DNA of 48,760 nucleotides. Source: Batkoa obscura (lineage: Eukaryota; Entomophthoromycota; Entomophthoromycetes; Entomophthorales; Batkoaceae). The DNA lies in NCBI GenBank assembly GCA_030770535.1, contig JASVEC010000116.1:1-48760 (forward strand), read 5' to 3'. Every line of letters begins with the position of its first letter. The first letter of the stretch is position 1. Below, piece by piece: positions 11,469-23,374 of this stretch. A program made the translations under genes and the position numbers. Under the pieces are notes generated by a model. It ran no database searches. It saw only the letters and a program-made list of their open reading frames with translations, and was not told where the DNA came from.

Positions 11469-11835
11469 ATATATTAGAAATTGACAGTATTGTGAAATAT
11501 CGCTTTGTCAGTCCCATGGTTAATTATAACATAACAATCGCCTAAACTGTTGTGTTCTCGAGCTCAGAGGAAATCAATCCCATGTTCTTATTTTGATTTT
11601 TTATGAGAATTTCTAGCTCCATCCAAAAGAATATTATCTTCTCATTTTGATATTTATACTTTTCAGAGTATAAAAGAGTTTACAGAGTATAATAGTTCGA
11701 GGCTTTTTAACTGAATTATTCCCTGATATCTCGAGCATTTAATAAAGCCACTAAGTTTTCTTAATAGTATTTTACATAGATTTTACATTAGTATTGTCTA
11801 TTCTATTTGTCTTATATAGCTTGTAACCTATTACG
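11469..11835 (-). repeat. Dispersed repeat X, copy 1 (uninterrupted)
   Basis: About 310-360 bp whose reverse complement aligns, with moderate divergence, to the sequences flanking transposon E: 26050-26254 on one side and 28581-28745 on the other. Shared segments include GAAATATCGCTTTGTCAG and the GGAATAATTC/AGTATAA stretch. The site matching the insertion point of E lies at about 11631-11634 (ATAT). No coding capacity seen. Both copies border a MITE at the same end. Confidence 0.6.
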
Positions 11836-12492
11836 TGGTATTCCTCATAATCCAAGTCTATCTTAGTCACATAAACTAAGACCTTTCGACTTATAGTGTA
11901 GTCAACCCAGCAATAGCTGTTCTTGACTCCAAACCCTGAGTACCAGATTTCACAGTATAATTAAGTACAAAAAGATGGGTGTAATTGCACTATTTAATCA
12001 ATTTAATACAATTTTTATAACACCTTTATAACTAACTAAATATTACAACTGTGCCTTTTGTATTTAGCTATACTGTTTATGAAAAAACTAAAGTGAGTCT
12101 CAAAATAAAAACATCTATAATATTAAGATTTTCATTTGATGACTAGAAAATGACTAAAGATTATTGTTGAAATCATCTTTTTTTAATTAATTGGAATTAT
12201 ATTAATAAAATAGTTTTATGACAAAAAATTAATAACAATATAATTTAATTCAATAGACATTTAAAATTAATTTTAGAAAAATCTACTTCGCTAAAAATAT
12301 TAGGTTAATTTATAAGCAATTTTAAATAAAGGTAAATTACTTACAGACCGGATTCGATAATGCTATACTTAGCTTTGAATAATATTTATCTGATGATTCT
12401 ATAGCAAACATTCATTTTATTTTATATCGTTTTGAATATTGAGAAACAAAGATTTTAACAATACAATTATTATTTATTCAGTTTCATTATAT
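11836..12492. other. AT-rich spacer
   Basis: About 650 bp without a recognisable gene, RNA or terminal repeats. It separates repeat X from a MITE and the acyl-CoA synthetase pseudogene. Confidence 0.5.
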
Positions 12493-12590
12493 GGGGATGT
12501 ATTTTTGTGTTTAAGAATTTTACTAACAATCTTTCTACTTAAATAGCGCTTAAAAAATGGAAAAGTAATGAAATCAAAAAAAACATCCCC
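12493..12590 (+). mobile_element. MITE copy 6
   Basis: 98 bp, perfect GGGG and CCCC ends, ATAT on both sides. Close to the family consensus, so relatively young. Confidence 0.95.
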
Positions 12591-12667
12591 ATATATTAAA
12601 CAATAACTCCCCATAATATCTTATAATGTAACTGAATATAATTAAAAGGGTCATCCTCTCTAGTTTG

Positions 12668-14592
12668 TTCCAGCTGTTTAAGTAAACAAAATGTTGGTTT
12701 ATCGATCATCCCAGATAGTGCTGGAATAACCACTTATGAAAACTTGGTCAATGCTGCCAAAAAATATAGTGATGATAAAGCTATATGATCAGGATATGAG
12801 TCTGATATTGAAAAAGCCAAAGAGATTGAAAGGAAAGTGGACATCAAGATCGTGAAAAATAAGCAAACCTGAAGTCTTATCAATTTTTGCCTTACAAATG
12901 GTTCATGTACAATCAATTAGCAAAAAATATCAGTTATATTGGTCCTGGACTCAAACATTTAGGTTTAGGTGGTGATAAGCGTTTAGCTTTATTTATACTA
13001 ACCAGCTCTTATTGAACTTCCATGGTTAATGCTGGTTATTCATAAAACATCGCTTTGATTACTATTATGATACCTAGATACTGAAGCGCTTAAACATGGA
13101 CTTAATGAATGTGCTATCACAACAGTATTTACAGGAACTGATCAGCTTAAAGTTATTCCTTCTGCTGTAAAAAACGTGCCAACCCTTAAAAGCATAATCT
13201 GTGATGGAAAGATCGATGAAAAACAAATACAAACGATTCTTTGTCATAATGATGAAATTTAATTTTACTCCTTTGAAGAAATGAATTAGGCAAAAGTAAC
13301 TAATACAAGCCCAGATGATATTGCTTTAGTTATATATACAAGTAGTATCACAAGTAGCCCAAAAGGCGTTGTATTAGCTCATAAAAATATATCCTAGTTA
13401 GTGACTATTATGATAACTTTTGTAATTATGTTTATTAACTAATTCCATAGCTTTTAGCATTTCCAAATTAGTTAATCCTATTGTTACTCTTTTACAAAAG
13501 ACTTATGTGCCCTTTTTACCATTATCGCATATTTTAGTTTTTAGTCCCAATTTCTATTGTCTTTAATATAATATTAAAATCCCTTATGTGACTCTCACTA
13601 ATGCTTCTGTAAGAAAGTGACATGGTGATTTATATGAAGCACGCCCAAATCTTATGGCTGGTGTACCACAAATCTATAATCCAATTCACAAAGGTGTATT
13701 AAATAAAATTAACAAAGCAAGGTCGATAGCACAAAATATATCTGATGTCTCAATGAGAACTAAGGAATACATTTCAAAGGTTACCTTACCTACATCCTTG
13801 TATTTAATAAAATCAAGAAATAAGTTGAGATGAATCAATAGATGCTTTAACTGCTAGTTTTCCTGTTTCTGATGAAGCCAGAGAGTTTTTCAGTAACATT
13901 ATATACCCTTTATTACAAGATTATCCCTTATTGGAGTATACGGTTTAGCATGTGTTAATACTCAAGATTGTTAGGTCCCGGATGCAGCTGGACAAATATC
14001 CCCTTACAACAAGTTCAAATTGGTTGATGTTCCAGAAGCAGGCTATTATTATGATAATGAATTACCACGAAGTGAACCTTGGCTTTATGGTAAGTCTGTC
14101 GCACAAGATTATTATAACGATGAAGCAGCAACTAAAGATGCCTTTACTGAAAATATTTAGTTCAAAACAGGAGATACTGTATAACTAAATAATAATTATA
14201 CCATTTCTACGATTGATTGTAAAAAAACTTCGTCAAGTTATTGAATAGAAAATAGATCACTTTGGAATTTTTAGGAAGTGTTTATTGTAATATTTTCTAT
14301 ATTCGAAAAATTTGCATATGTGCCGATTTTAAAATCTAAAATCGTTTCCCTTATTTAATCCAATATACGGGGATGTTTTTTTTAGCTTCAGCATTTTTTT
14401 CATCTTTTAAGCGCTATTTGAGCGGAAAATTTGTTAGTAAAGTTCTTAAACACAAAAATACATCCCCATATTTATAATCGATGTTGGATGGACCGCAGAC
14501 AATGGCTTATTGACAGCTTCACGAAAACTTAAGCACAAATCTAGTGGGGATCGCTTCAAGGAACAGTTAGCCATTGTGCACAATAAAGTGTG
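12668..14592 (+). pseudogene. Decayed long-chain acyl-CoA synthetase gene
   Basis: Fragments in all three plus-strand frames match the fungal long-chain acyl-CoA synthetase (Faa-type, AMP-binding) family in the right order: IPDSAGITTYENLVNAAKKY near 12700, FLPYKWFMYNQLAKN then GLKHLGLGG near 12890-12980, ALKHGLNECAITTVFTGTDQ near 13090, the P-loop-like AMP-binding motif as YTSSITSSPKG near 13340-13370, YVPFLPLSHIL near 13505, GYYYDNELPRSEPWLYGKS near 14040-14100, FKTGDT near 14160, and WTADNGLLTASRKLKHK near 14490. Many stops and frameshifts are present, and the binding motif has lost its Gly-Thr core (SSITSS for SGTTG). Intron-like pieces remain, so this is a decayed gene or duplicate rather than a processed copy. 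A MITE (14369-14467) splits the C-terminal part. Confidence 0.85.
14369..14467 (-). mobile_element. MITE copy 7, in the acyl-CoA synthetase pseudogene
   Basis: 99 bp, GGGGATGTTTTTTTTAG...ACATCCCC. Left flank ATAC, right flank ATAT. It lies between two pieces of the pseudogene. Confidence 0.95.
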
Positions 14593-14909
14593 ATTAAATA
14601 TTTAGATGATAGGAAGAAATATAATAATATGAGAATGTTTTCTATCAGTTATCTTTTTTTACTAATTTCCTAATATTTTAAATTAGTTAGCTAATACACC
14701 TGTCTAAGTTCAAACATCCGCTGCCTAGTGTTAAATTTTATAACTACTTATACTATTATCCTGATTTACAACTTGATGTTTAAACTTTTGTTATGAAATT
14801 AATAATTATTGAACCTACATCCGAGCTTAAATAACTCTATTAGTTGATCAATTTCAAAACTTTAAGAAACAGTAAAAATAGATAATTAATAAGAAAGATG
14901 CTTATATAT
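14593..14909. other. AT-rich spacer
   Basis: About 310 bp between the pseudogene and element B. Nothing recognised. Confidence 0.5.
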
Positions 14910-15099
14910 GGGGTTGTCTGAATTAGTTTCATTATTTTATCCAATTTTTGAAAAATTTTGTATTTTAAAAACTTCGCTTAAAATTCTATAAAATCATATC
15001 TTTTATTAAAACAAAAGTAGCCAGACACAGTTATAAATCATTCTACTATAGTTTATCCCGTAAGTTAGTTTGAATTTTTACTAGATCTTAAATACATAT

Positions 15100-15198
15100 G
15101 GGGGATGTGTTTTTGTGTTTAAGGATTTTACAAACAATTTTTCTGCTCAAATAGCGCTTAAAAATGGAAAAAGTAATGAAACCAAAAAATACATCCCC
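15100..15198 (+). mobile_element. MITE copy 8, inside element B
   Basis: 99 bp with one extra G at the left end, ATAT on both sides. Absent at this place in D, E and F. B-C homology begins just to its right. Confidence 0.93.
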
Positions 15199-15415
15199 AT
15201 ATTCTTATAGAACTTTATTGAGAAATATTTATTATCAACTGCTTTATAACCAACATTCCAAGATTTGTTATCAAACAAATAGACTATTTTGATGTTATAA
15301 TTACATTATTAATATATTCCCAAGTTAATAAATAGCTGTGTGGGAGGGAGTGATTAGCCCCAAAACTATAATTAACCATCCCTATATAGTACAAGTAATA
15401 ATAGTTTTTACATAT

Positions 15416-15513
15416 GGGGCTGTTTTTTTTAGTTTCATTATTTTTCCATTTTTTAAGCGCTATTTATGTGGAAAAATTGTCAGTAAAATTCTTAAATACA
15501 AAAATACATCCCC
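15416..15513 (-). mobile_element. MITE copy 9, inside element B
   Basis: 98 bp, GGGGCTGT...ACATCCCC, ATAT both sides. It is the same insertion as 18354-18451 in copy C; D, E and F have the empty site. Confidence 0.95.
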
Positions 15514-15656
15514 ATATTATTACAGTTACTTGTTCTTTGACTATTTATTAACTTAGCTATTAATAACTTAAGTAATCCTAACATTTAACAATCTATTTCT
15601 ATCATTCAACAAACTACTTACTTGCTTAGTAAATATCGAAATTTTTAAATTCTCTG

Positions 15657-16079
15657 TTATTTTCGTAAGGTAAGCGGGATCGATCTTTTAATCCTTATAT
15701 TTTTTATAGACTCTATAACTTTAATTGGGACTATATCGCTTTTTTTTGATGTATCAGATACTGGATAACAATGTAGTTTATTGTTATGTTTAATAAAATG
15801 TAAATACTTCTTAATCCTTTGCATCTCTATTATTCTTTTTGTATTTTTGTTTCTTTTATACTTTTTAAAAATTATATCCGTTTTCCCATTATTAACAGTC
15901 GAGTTATTAATTTTATTATGCGCGCAAATAAAAGCCTCAAACCTTGAAATTAATTGATCGATATCTTCTATTTTACCTAACGCTTCAAAACTACTTTTCC
16001 ATTTTGAAAGGTTTCCAAAATGTCCATCAACTATACTTTTTCCATGATGCTCAGCAAAAAAATTAAGATTAACATTCAA
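15657..16079 (-). pseudogene. Transposase C-terminal fragment of copy B
   Basis: 140 codons from NVNLNFFAEHHGKSIVDGHF to IPLTLRK. It includes the HGKSxVDGHFG motif but neither of the two upstream putative catalytic Asp regions. It resembles copy E in the DIDQLISRF and ICAHNK segments, whereas the adjoining non-coding part matches copy C. A one-base loss, shared with C and E, swaps the normal end (PAYLTKITENL) for LTLRK. Confidence 0.75.
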
Positions 16080-16112
16080 ACTACTATTTATTTTATGAAT
16101 TTCTAAACATAT

Positions 16113-16210
16113 GGGGATGTATTTTTGTGTTTAAGAATTTTACTAACAAATTTTCTACTTAAATAGCGCTTAAAAAATGGAAGAAATAATGAAGTCAAAA
16201 AAACGCCCCC
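16113..16210 (+). mobile_element. MITE copy 10, at the breakpoint of element B
   Basis: 98 bp, ATAT both sides. Same site as in A, E and F on its left side, but the sequence to its right is not transposase. Confidence 0.95.
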
Positions 16211-16835
16211 ATATAAATCATAATCAACTTGATTACAATGCTATAAATTAATTTTATAAACAAATTAAATGACTATTATATTATAACTAATTTTAGAGCT
16301 AATAAAGTAATACTTCACAACTATATATATTGAGCAAGATAAATACTAATAATATTGTAAAAAAGTTGAAAAAAAGCAGTTAAACCACTAATATTATTAA
16401 AAGTATAATTAGATATAAAGTATAATAAGCATCATTTGATAATTTATATCAAAATTAATTAAGTTGCTATTACTATTTTTTATTATTGCTAAAAAATGTG
16501 TAAAAACGACACCAAAAGTATATACACTTTTTATAAATTTTGATATATTAACTTAGTTTAAATTAAAGCTTTAAGATCTGGTTTAATTATAGTAACGACA
16601 ATGTTTTTATTACTATTGCTCATATTATACTTAAAAGTATTTAAATAAATTAAGTGTTAGTTTGGGGATTTAATTATATAAAATAAAAAAATAATTTGTA
16701 TTAATGATAAATTATGTAAAAGGTTAGAGTGTAAAATAATACAGTTAAAAAACGAAATAAATTCATCAAAATTAAATAAAATAAAACTCAAAATTTTAAA
16801 AAAAAAATTTAATACTTCATATTAAAGTAATATAT
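16211..16835. repeat. Inter-MITE segment with diverged repeat Y (copy 1) and an X-like piece
   Basis: This 625-bp segment lies between two MITEs in opposite orientation and replaces the transposase sequence expected next to both B and C. About 16485-16735 aligns with 24835-25120 (repeat Y): shared stretches include AGTATATACACTTTTTA-like sequence, ATCTGGTTTAATTATA and ACGACAAT. About 16280-16320 weakly resembles repeat X. No coding potential seen. Confidence 0.45.
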
Positions 16836-16934
16836 GGGAGTGTTTTTTTTGACTTCATTATTTTTTCCATTTTTTAAGCGCTATTTAAGTAGAAAATTTG
16901 TTAGTAAAATTCTTAAACACAAAAATACATCCCC
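16836..16934 (-). mobile_element. MITE copy 11, at the left breakpoint of element C
   Basis: 99 bp, GGGAGTGT...ACATCCCC, ATAT both sides. Transposase sequence begins directly at its right edge (ATATGATTATTC). Confidence 0.95.
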
Positions 16935-18210
16935 ATATGATTATTCAAAAACAAGTAATAATAGTAAAATATCAACATTACAACCTATTATTAAAAATAT
17001 AAAAAAAATTAAAGATGACCAAATTGAAACTATTATACAATATTTACTAAATGATTCAACTATTTCATCAAGATTTAATAAAAAAAATAATGATAGTAAA
17101 TATTCATCAGATAATATATATATATTAAATAAAAGTAGAAGAATGATTTATAGTAAATATTTCAATGATCTAAGAGATAAAGCAGTAGCTAGGTCAACGT
17201 TCTTTAAATATATACCAACTAATTTCAAAAATCCAGCAAGAAAAACGGATCTATGTAATATATGTACCCAGTATACAGTTAGAAAAAAGTTATTTGAAAA
17301 TAAAATAAATACAGCAAAAAACAAAGCAGAGATACAAGAAATTTTCAACGAAGAAGAAAAATTATACAAATTACATAAATTCTGTGTTGACACTCAAAAA
17401 AACATATTTAATAAAACCATTAAAAAATTAAATAATAAAAGTTGTATAATAGTTTTGGATTTTAAACAAAATATGGAAATAGGAACAAGACCAGATTTAA
17501 TAAATCTAGATGATTATAATAAACAAGCTATATCAGTATTAGGCTTTGGTGGTGTATTATAATTAAAAGATGATAAAACAATAGGCAAAGTTTACTTTGA
17601 TTATTTATCTGAAATATTGAATCATGATTCAGGATATGCAGGAGATTGTTTAATCGATTTAATCTTTACAGAGCTTCTATTTAAAAAGTTTACAAAAATT
17701 AATATATGGGCAGATACAGGAAATGATTTTAGATCCCAAGAGTTTCTACATTATATGTTCAAAGAAATTCATAAAATAGATAGTAGTTTGAATGTTAATC
17801 TTAATTTTTTTGCTGAGCATCATGGAAAAAGTATAGTTGATGGACATTTTGGGAACCTTTCAAAATGGAAAAGTAGTTTTGAAGCGTTAGGTAAAATAGA
17901 AGACATTAATCAATTAGTTTCAAGATTTGAGGCTTTTATTTGCGAGCATAATAAAATTAATAACTCGACTGTTAATAATGGGAAAACAGATATAATTTTT
18001 AAAAAGTATAAAAGAAACAAAAATACAAAAAGAATAATAGAGATGCAAAGGATTAAGAAGTATTTACATTTTATTAAACATAACAATAAACTACATTGTT
18101 ATCCAGTATCTGATACATCAAAAAAAAGCGATATAGTCCCAATTAAAGTTATAGAGTCTATAAAAAATATAAGGATTAAAAGATCGATCCCGCTTACCTT
18201 ACGAAAATAA
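16935..18210 (+). pseudogene. Transposase of copy C, the most nearly open copy
   Basis: About 425 codons stay in one frame from YDYSKTSNN to IPLTLRK with a single in-frame stop (TAA at 17560-17562, where other copies have TAT). It contains CNIC...HKFC (putative zinc ligands), CIIVLDFKQNMEIG (first Asp), NHDSGYAGDCLIDLIF, INIWADTGNDFRSQEF (second Asp) and FFAEHHGKSIVDGHFGNLSK. The pattern of acidic residues spaced by beta-strand-like segments fits a DDE-type DNA transposase (inference). Its (TA)n run is in frame (NIYILNKSRR). Relative to other copies it has an extra Gly codon near 17550 and the shared C-terminal one-base loss. Confidence 0.8.
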
Positions 18211-18353
18211 CAGAGAATTTAAAAATTTCGATATTTACTAAGCAAGTAAGTAGTTTGTTGAATGATAGAAATAGATTGTTAAATGTTAGGATTACTTAAG
18301 TTATTAATAGCTAAGTTAATAAATAGTCAAAGAACAAGTAACTGTAATAATAT

Positions 18354-18451
18354 GGGGATGTATTTTTGTATTTAAGAATTTTACTGACAATTTTTCCACA
18401 TAAATAGCGCTTAAAAAATGGAAAAATAATGAAACTAAAAAAAACAGCCCC
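18354..18451 (+). mobile_element. MITE copy 12, inside element C
   Basis: 98 bp with ATAT both sides. Inverted counterpart of the MITE at 15416, so it was present before the B-C duplication or was copied with it. Confidence 0.95.
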
Positions 18452-18900
18452 ATATGTAAAAACTATTATTACTTGTACTATATAGGGATGGTTAATTATA
18501 GTTTTGGGGCTAATCACTCCCTCCCACACAGCTATTTATTAACTTGGGAATATATTAATAATGTAATTATAACATCAAAATAGTCTATTTGTTTGATAAC
18601 AAATCTTGGAATGTTGGTTATAAAGCAGTTGATAATAAATATTTCTCAATAAAGTTTTATAAGAATAGATGCCTATGTACATACTCATAATATAATAACT
18701 TTGATTAATATCAACATATATATTACATTGGTAAAAGCCTTGTTAATCTATGGATTTTTATTAGATCTAGTAGAAATTAGCTTAGCTTATAATATAAACT
18801 ATAATAGAATAGTTTAAACTAACCCTGTTGCATACTCTCGTTTTTAATAAAAAAGTTGTTATAGGATTTTAAGCAAAGTTTTTAAAATGCAGAGATATTC

Positions 18901-21900
18901 AAAGACAAAAAAATAAATCCAAACTCATCACAAAATGTCTTCTTTTTCATTGCAAAACCCTAAAATTTCTTTCTTTTTTACTTTTAGTATAAATTGAAGG
19001 CAGCTTTTTAACTTTGGAATAAAAGTGATATTAAAAATCCAAGCTTTCTAAAACAACACTAGATCAATTTAAAATCAAATAAGCTTAGATAAGTCAAACT
19101 ATGAAAATCCATTTTTCATTAATCAAATTCATACTTCAAATAAATCTAGCTCCTTTAAATAGTCTTGTAAGCTTAAGAACTTTGTTTTCCATACCAAAAC
19201 TAATCTCAAAATTTAAATTCACAATAGCCAGACAGAAAAAGTAATAGATATGACATAACTTTAAAATTAAATTTTAGAAAGCCAATATTGAGAGGATTTG
19301 TAGTTTTATCAAATTAACATTAGTGAAGTGCCGAAAGTTTTAAAACTAGACATATAATAATATCGTATTTATAAAAGTAATAGACTAAACGATATATAAA
19401 TGTTTATTTAATAGCCCACTTTCCATAATGTAAATTTAAAATAAAGCATAATACAGTTTAAAGCAATTTGGATCCTAGAGATACAAATACTCAAAACGAG
19501 ATGATTGTTCTAAACTTGCAAAAAAGTAAACGATGTAAAATATAAATGCCAAATAATTTAACTATTCAAAGGGGTGTTCTGGGATTAAAAATTAATATCA
19601 ATAGACTTTGACAGAATAAATAACTATAGCTTATTTGATACAGAACATAATATTTATACTTTGCACCTGGAGTGGAATGCTGTATATAAAAAACATAACA
19701 TTAACTTTTATCATAATTATATCACTAATGGGTACCTTATGCTTCTTTTCTATGATTCGATTCAAATAAATGAATTTGTTATTTATTTACCGAAAAATTA
19801 TACAAAAAGTTTAAGTAAATTTTATCCATCTAAATAAGATTTTGTTATAAATAATATTACTAAGCATTAAACCACTTTATAACAAAAAAGCCTTTAATTT
19901 TAATATCTTTCCAACTAACTAGAAGAAAAAATAGCTGCTATATCCATACCAATAACAAATTTATGTTTAGCGAATATGCACAAAATAATAATAAAGAAGC
20001 ATAAAAAGCTTTGTATAGATGATATCAGACATAACTGTTTGAATATGTGAAAGTTGTATAAAAATTATTTCTTTTACTATTCAAAATATACCTTTCAAAT
20101 CAAATCCCTACCATCTTATTACTGTCTTTTTTAATTTAATTTATTATCTTATTTTATTTTTACCATATAAGCCTGGTCGTCTTACTTATTAATAATTACA
20201 ATGTAATTTCTATATAGTTTAGTTATAAATTATACATATTGGATCAGACTGTTGATTTTATAACTTTACACAGACTTAGTTATATATAGCGCCAGCGCAT
20301 CTTTACATTTGATAAAACAATTGTAATAAAGGTGGCCTGTCTATCATCTTATACAACAGTTCCTATCTGTATTAAAGTTAATTCGTTTTTCCTAATTTTT
20401 AATTGAAAAAATAACAAATTAAATCGCCTATTACAAAATTTTCTAAGCCAAGTAGTTCTATAATAATCCTATCGATATTTCTTTTAACTTTAATTTTGCC
20501 AAAACTTTAAAATGTTAGCTTAGTGTAAGTTACCAACCATTTTTAGTTAGTTTGACTAAATAAATATGATAGTTTAATTTGGTTTGTTTTATAGTCAATG
20601 GCGCAAAAGAAATGGATAAACCGGGATGTTTCATGTTTCTACTATCCAACATAAGGAGCTTTTAGTATATTACGTAAACTAAGTATCTATCTATAAGCTA
20701 AATGCTAGACGAATAAATTTATCTTTAAAAGGGTTGTATTATTTTTTATACATATTCTCAAAATTTTAAATACCATTTCTTACTCTTTCTTTGAACCCTG
20801 CTGTTGCTTCTGGAATAATAAAAAGAGTAGAAATGGATTATCTAATAAAAATTAACCTAACTAGTTTCAAAACCATTGAGTTTTAATTAGTAAAATTAGT
20901 AGACATTATTTATTGAGATACTACTCAGAAACATTTATATTTACAGAACATATAAAAGTTTACCTTAGTTTAGAACAACTCTGCTTTAATCATTTATAAA
21001 ATAACTAATAGCTATAGTAATATATTTCTTTTGAGCGAAAAAAGTCGTTTAAAATGTATAAGGTCTCTATTATCTATACATAGTGTAAAAAGTATATTTA
21101 ACAAGATAAAGTTATGTATCATTATTCTATTTTATTTTATTCTAGCTCCGTCGGTATTACTTTGTAATTTTAAAAAAAATTTAAACTAGGTATCATTAAA
21201 TTAACAATATGTTTTGTAATATTGTAAGTTTTTAAGAAGTAGAATATTTGCAGATAATTTTAATTCTTTAATATATTGGATAATTTCAATAAAAATTTAA
21301 TATACAAAATTGTAACTGCTTTTAATATATTTATAAAAAGCACATTATCTTATCTTGGACAATAGGCCCTATCCATCATATTTAGCACGCTATCGAAATA
21401 ACTCATGTTATGATACAGTCGTCTGCTTATCTCTATTGCCTAAAAAGTTATAATACTTGTTGTTAATAGGGCCCAAGTTAGATCAATTTTAGATACTCTA
21501 CTATCTAGGCTACTATTTAGGACATATTAGAGCATTTTTAGTAGTTTTCATTAGGTTTATAAATATCGAAACTGTATGATTTTGTTAACTTTGTTAACTT
21601 TAAGGCTTATATTATATTTTTATTTATCTGGATAATTTTTTTAGAATAATTATAAAGTATAACTATCCCAAGGAAATACATACAATATAATTACTACAAA
21701 ATAAGTTTTACACATACAGAGTGTCTAGACATTTTAGCAGTAGTCTAATATAATTATTTTTGTATTTTAATAAAGTTATATATAAGTAATAAGAATGTTT
21801 AGAATTATTTTTTAGTTAAATTTTATTTGTAGCAATTAAACTACCCGGATCTATATATATCAAAAATAGTTTATTAAAATTGGAAAATAGAAAGCAATAC

Positions 21901-22146
21901 AAAAGCTATTTATTTTGGTAAATTTATTTTAAAATTTTTTAAATGTTTTTTTGATGTTTTGTCTATTGCAGATTTAATTTTCTTTTTAAGTAGTTTAAAT
22001 AATAGAGAAGCGCAATGTTATGAAAGTTTTTGATAAATTTTTGGCAGAATTTATTAATTTTAAAAACTTCATATCTCAAAAACTTAAAAACATTAGTTCT
22101 AGGCCTTGGAAGAAAAAGCATTGAATTATAAAATAATTTAATATCT
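18901..22146. other. Gene-free AT-rich region
   Basis: About 3.2 kb with no frame that reads like protein, no tRNA-like fold and no copy of the MITE or large element. It may hold older decayed repeats that cannot be recognised by eye. Confidence 0.5.
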
Positions 22147-22247
22147 GGCGAAATCTTTTTTACTTCATTACTTTCTCATCTTTTGAGCCACTATTTGAGC
22201 GAAAAATTTATTAGTAAAATCCTTCTAGAGACAAAATATATTCCACC
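22147..22247 (-). mobile_element. MITE copy 13, strongly diverged
   Basis: About 100 bp. It keeps the order of the family (TTTTTACTTCATTAC, AGCCACTATTTGAGCG, TTAGTAAAATCCTT), but both ends have mutated away from GGGG/CCCC. An old copy. Confidence 0.75.
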
Positions 22248-22770
22248 ATTTGCTTGTTTTATAAAAAGAATTCAAGTTAAAAAAGAAAACAGAAGTTTTC
22301 TAGAACTATAATTAAAAAAAGTGGTATCAATCAACTTTATCAAGTATTAATAAATAAGCACTTAACAATTATATACCTACTAACTATATCATTAGGATCC
22401 TCAAAAATATCCAAGTGATTTATATCTAGTTTGAATAAAGTTGATTAGAGTGCCATTGTTAAATTTAAAACAAGATTTATCTTTTGTTATGATTGTATTT
22501 ATATAATAGAATCAACAAAACTTACTCTATTGTCTAAATTTAAAAGTATCTTTTTATTAAGAAATTTTGATAGTGACTATAACAACATTTTTAAAACTAA
22601 AAGCTAGATGTTTTGTATTTTGGTAAAGATAAAGGAGTTTATTTGAATGAGACAGGAATACTTAATGTGTTATTGACTATTAGCCAGTGCTATGTGGTTT
22701 TATTCAAACAACCAAAATAAGTTTAGCAAATTTCATTTATTGTTTCAAAATTGGAGGAGTATTAACATAT
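22248..22770. other. AT-rich spacer
   Basis: About 520 bp without recognisable features, ending at the left terminus of element D. Confidence 0.5.
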
Positions 22771-23374
22771 GGAGTTGTCTGAGTTAGTTTCATTATTTTA
22801 TCCAATTTTTCAAAAATTTTGTTTTAAAAACTTCGCTTAAAATTCTATAAAATCATCTTTTATTAAAACAAAAGTACCCCCAGACACAGTTATAAATCAT
22901 TCGATTATAGTTCATACTGTAAGTTACTTGAATTTCTACTAGATCTTAAATACATGTTCTTATAAAGCTTAATTGAGAAATATTTATTATCAACTGCTTT
23001 ATAACCAACATTGCAGATTTATTATCAAATAAATAATCTATTTTAATGTTATAATTACATTATTAATATATTCCCAAGTTAATAAATAGCTGTGTGGGAG
23101 GGAGTGATTAGCCCCAAAACTATAATTAACCATCCCTATATAGTACAAGTAATAATAGTTTTTACATATTATTACAGTTACTTGTTCTTTGACTATTTAT
23201 TAACTTAGCTATTAATAACTTAAGTAATCCTAACATTTAACAATCTATTTCTATCATTCAACAAACTACTTACTTGCTTAGTAAATATCGAAATTTTTAA
23301 ATTCTCTGTTATTTTCGTAAGGTAAGCTGGGGATCGATCTTTTAATTTTTCTATTTTCTATAGACTCTATAACT

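Larger units (their letters stand above)
14910..16112 (-). mobile_element. DNA transposon copy B, truncated at a MITE
   Basis: The 3' end is intact (GGGGTTGTCTGAATTAGTTTC at 14910, ATAT outside). The copy runs through the conserved 3' non-coding region into the C-terminal transposase region and stops exactly at the MITE at 16113. Two further MITEs lie inside (15100 and 15416). From about 15199 to 16107 it is an inverted near-duplicate of copy C (17763-18667). Confidence 0.85.
16935..18900 (+). mobile_element. DNA transposon copy C, truncated at a MITE
   Basis: Starts inside the transposase gene at a MITE, so the 5' end and about 110 N-terminal codons are missing. It runs through the catalytic region and 3' non-coding region to about 18667. 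After about 100 bp of unrelated sequence, a much more diverged 3' tail of the same family follows (about 18765-18900, AGATCTAGTAGAAATT then AAGCAAAGTTTTTAAAA), lacking a clear terminal repeat. The young part may be a conversion tract inside an old copy. A MITE sits at 18354. Confidence 0.75.

Noticed and set aside
12734-12916. Minus-strand hydrophobic frame of 60 codons
   Set aside because: Antisense to the acyl-CoA synthetase pseudogene.
13952-14188. Plus-strand frame of 78 codons
   Set aside because: An out-of-frame stretch of the acyl-CoA synthetase pseudogene; family motifs lie in the neighbouring frame.
17148-17393. Minus-strand frame of 81 codons in copy C
   Set aside because: Antisense shadow of the transposase gene.
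15338-18529. Two identical 72-codon frames on opposite strands (15338-15556 plus, 18311-18529 minus)
   Set aside because: They lie in the inverted 3' non-coding arms of copies B and C and run through a MITE. Identity reflects the duplication, not a conserved gene.
18901-22146. Possible retroelement or virus-like insert in the 3.2-kb gene-free region
   Set aside because: No long terminal repeat pair and no frame resembling reverse transcriptase, integrase or capsid could be seen.
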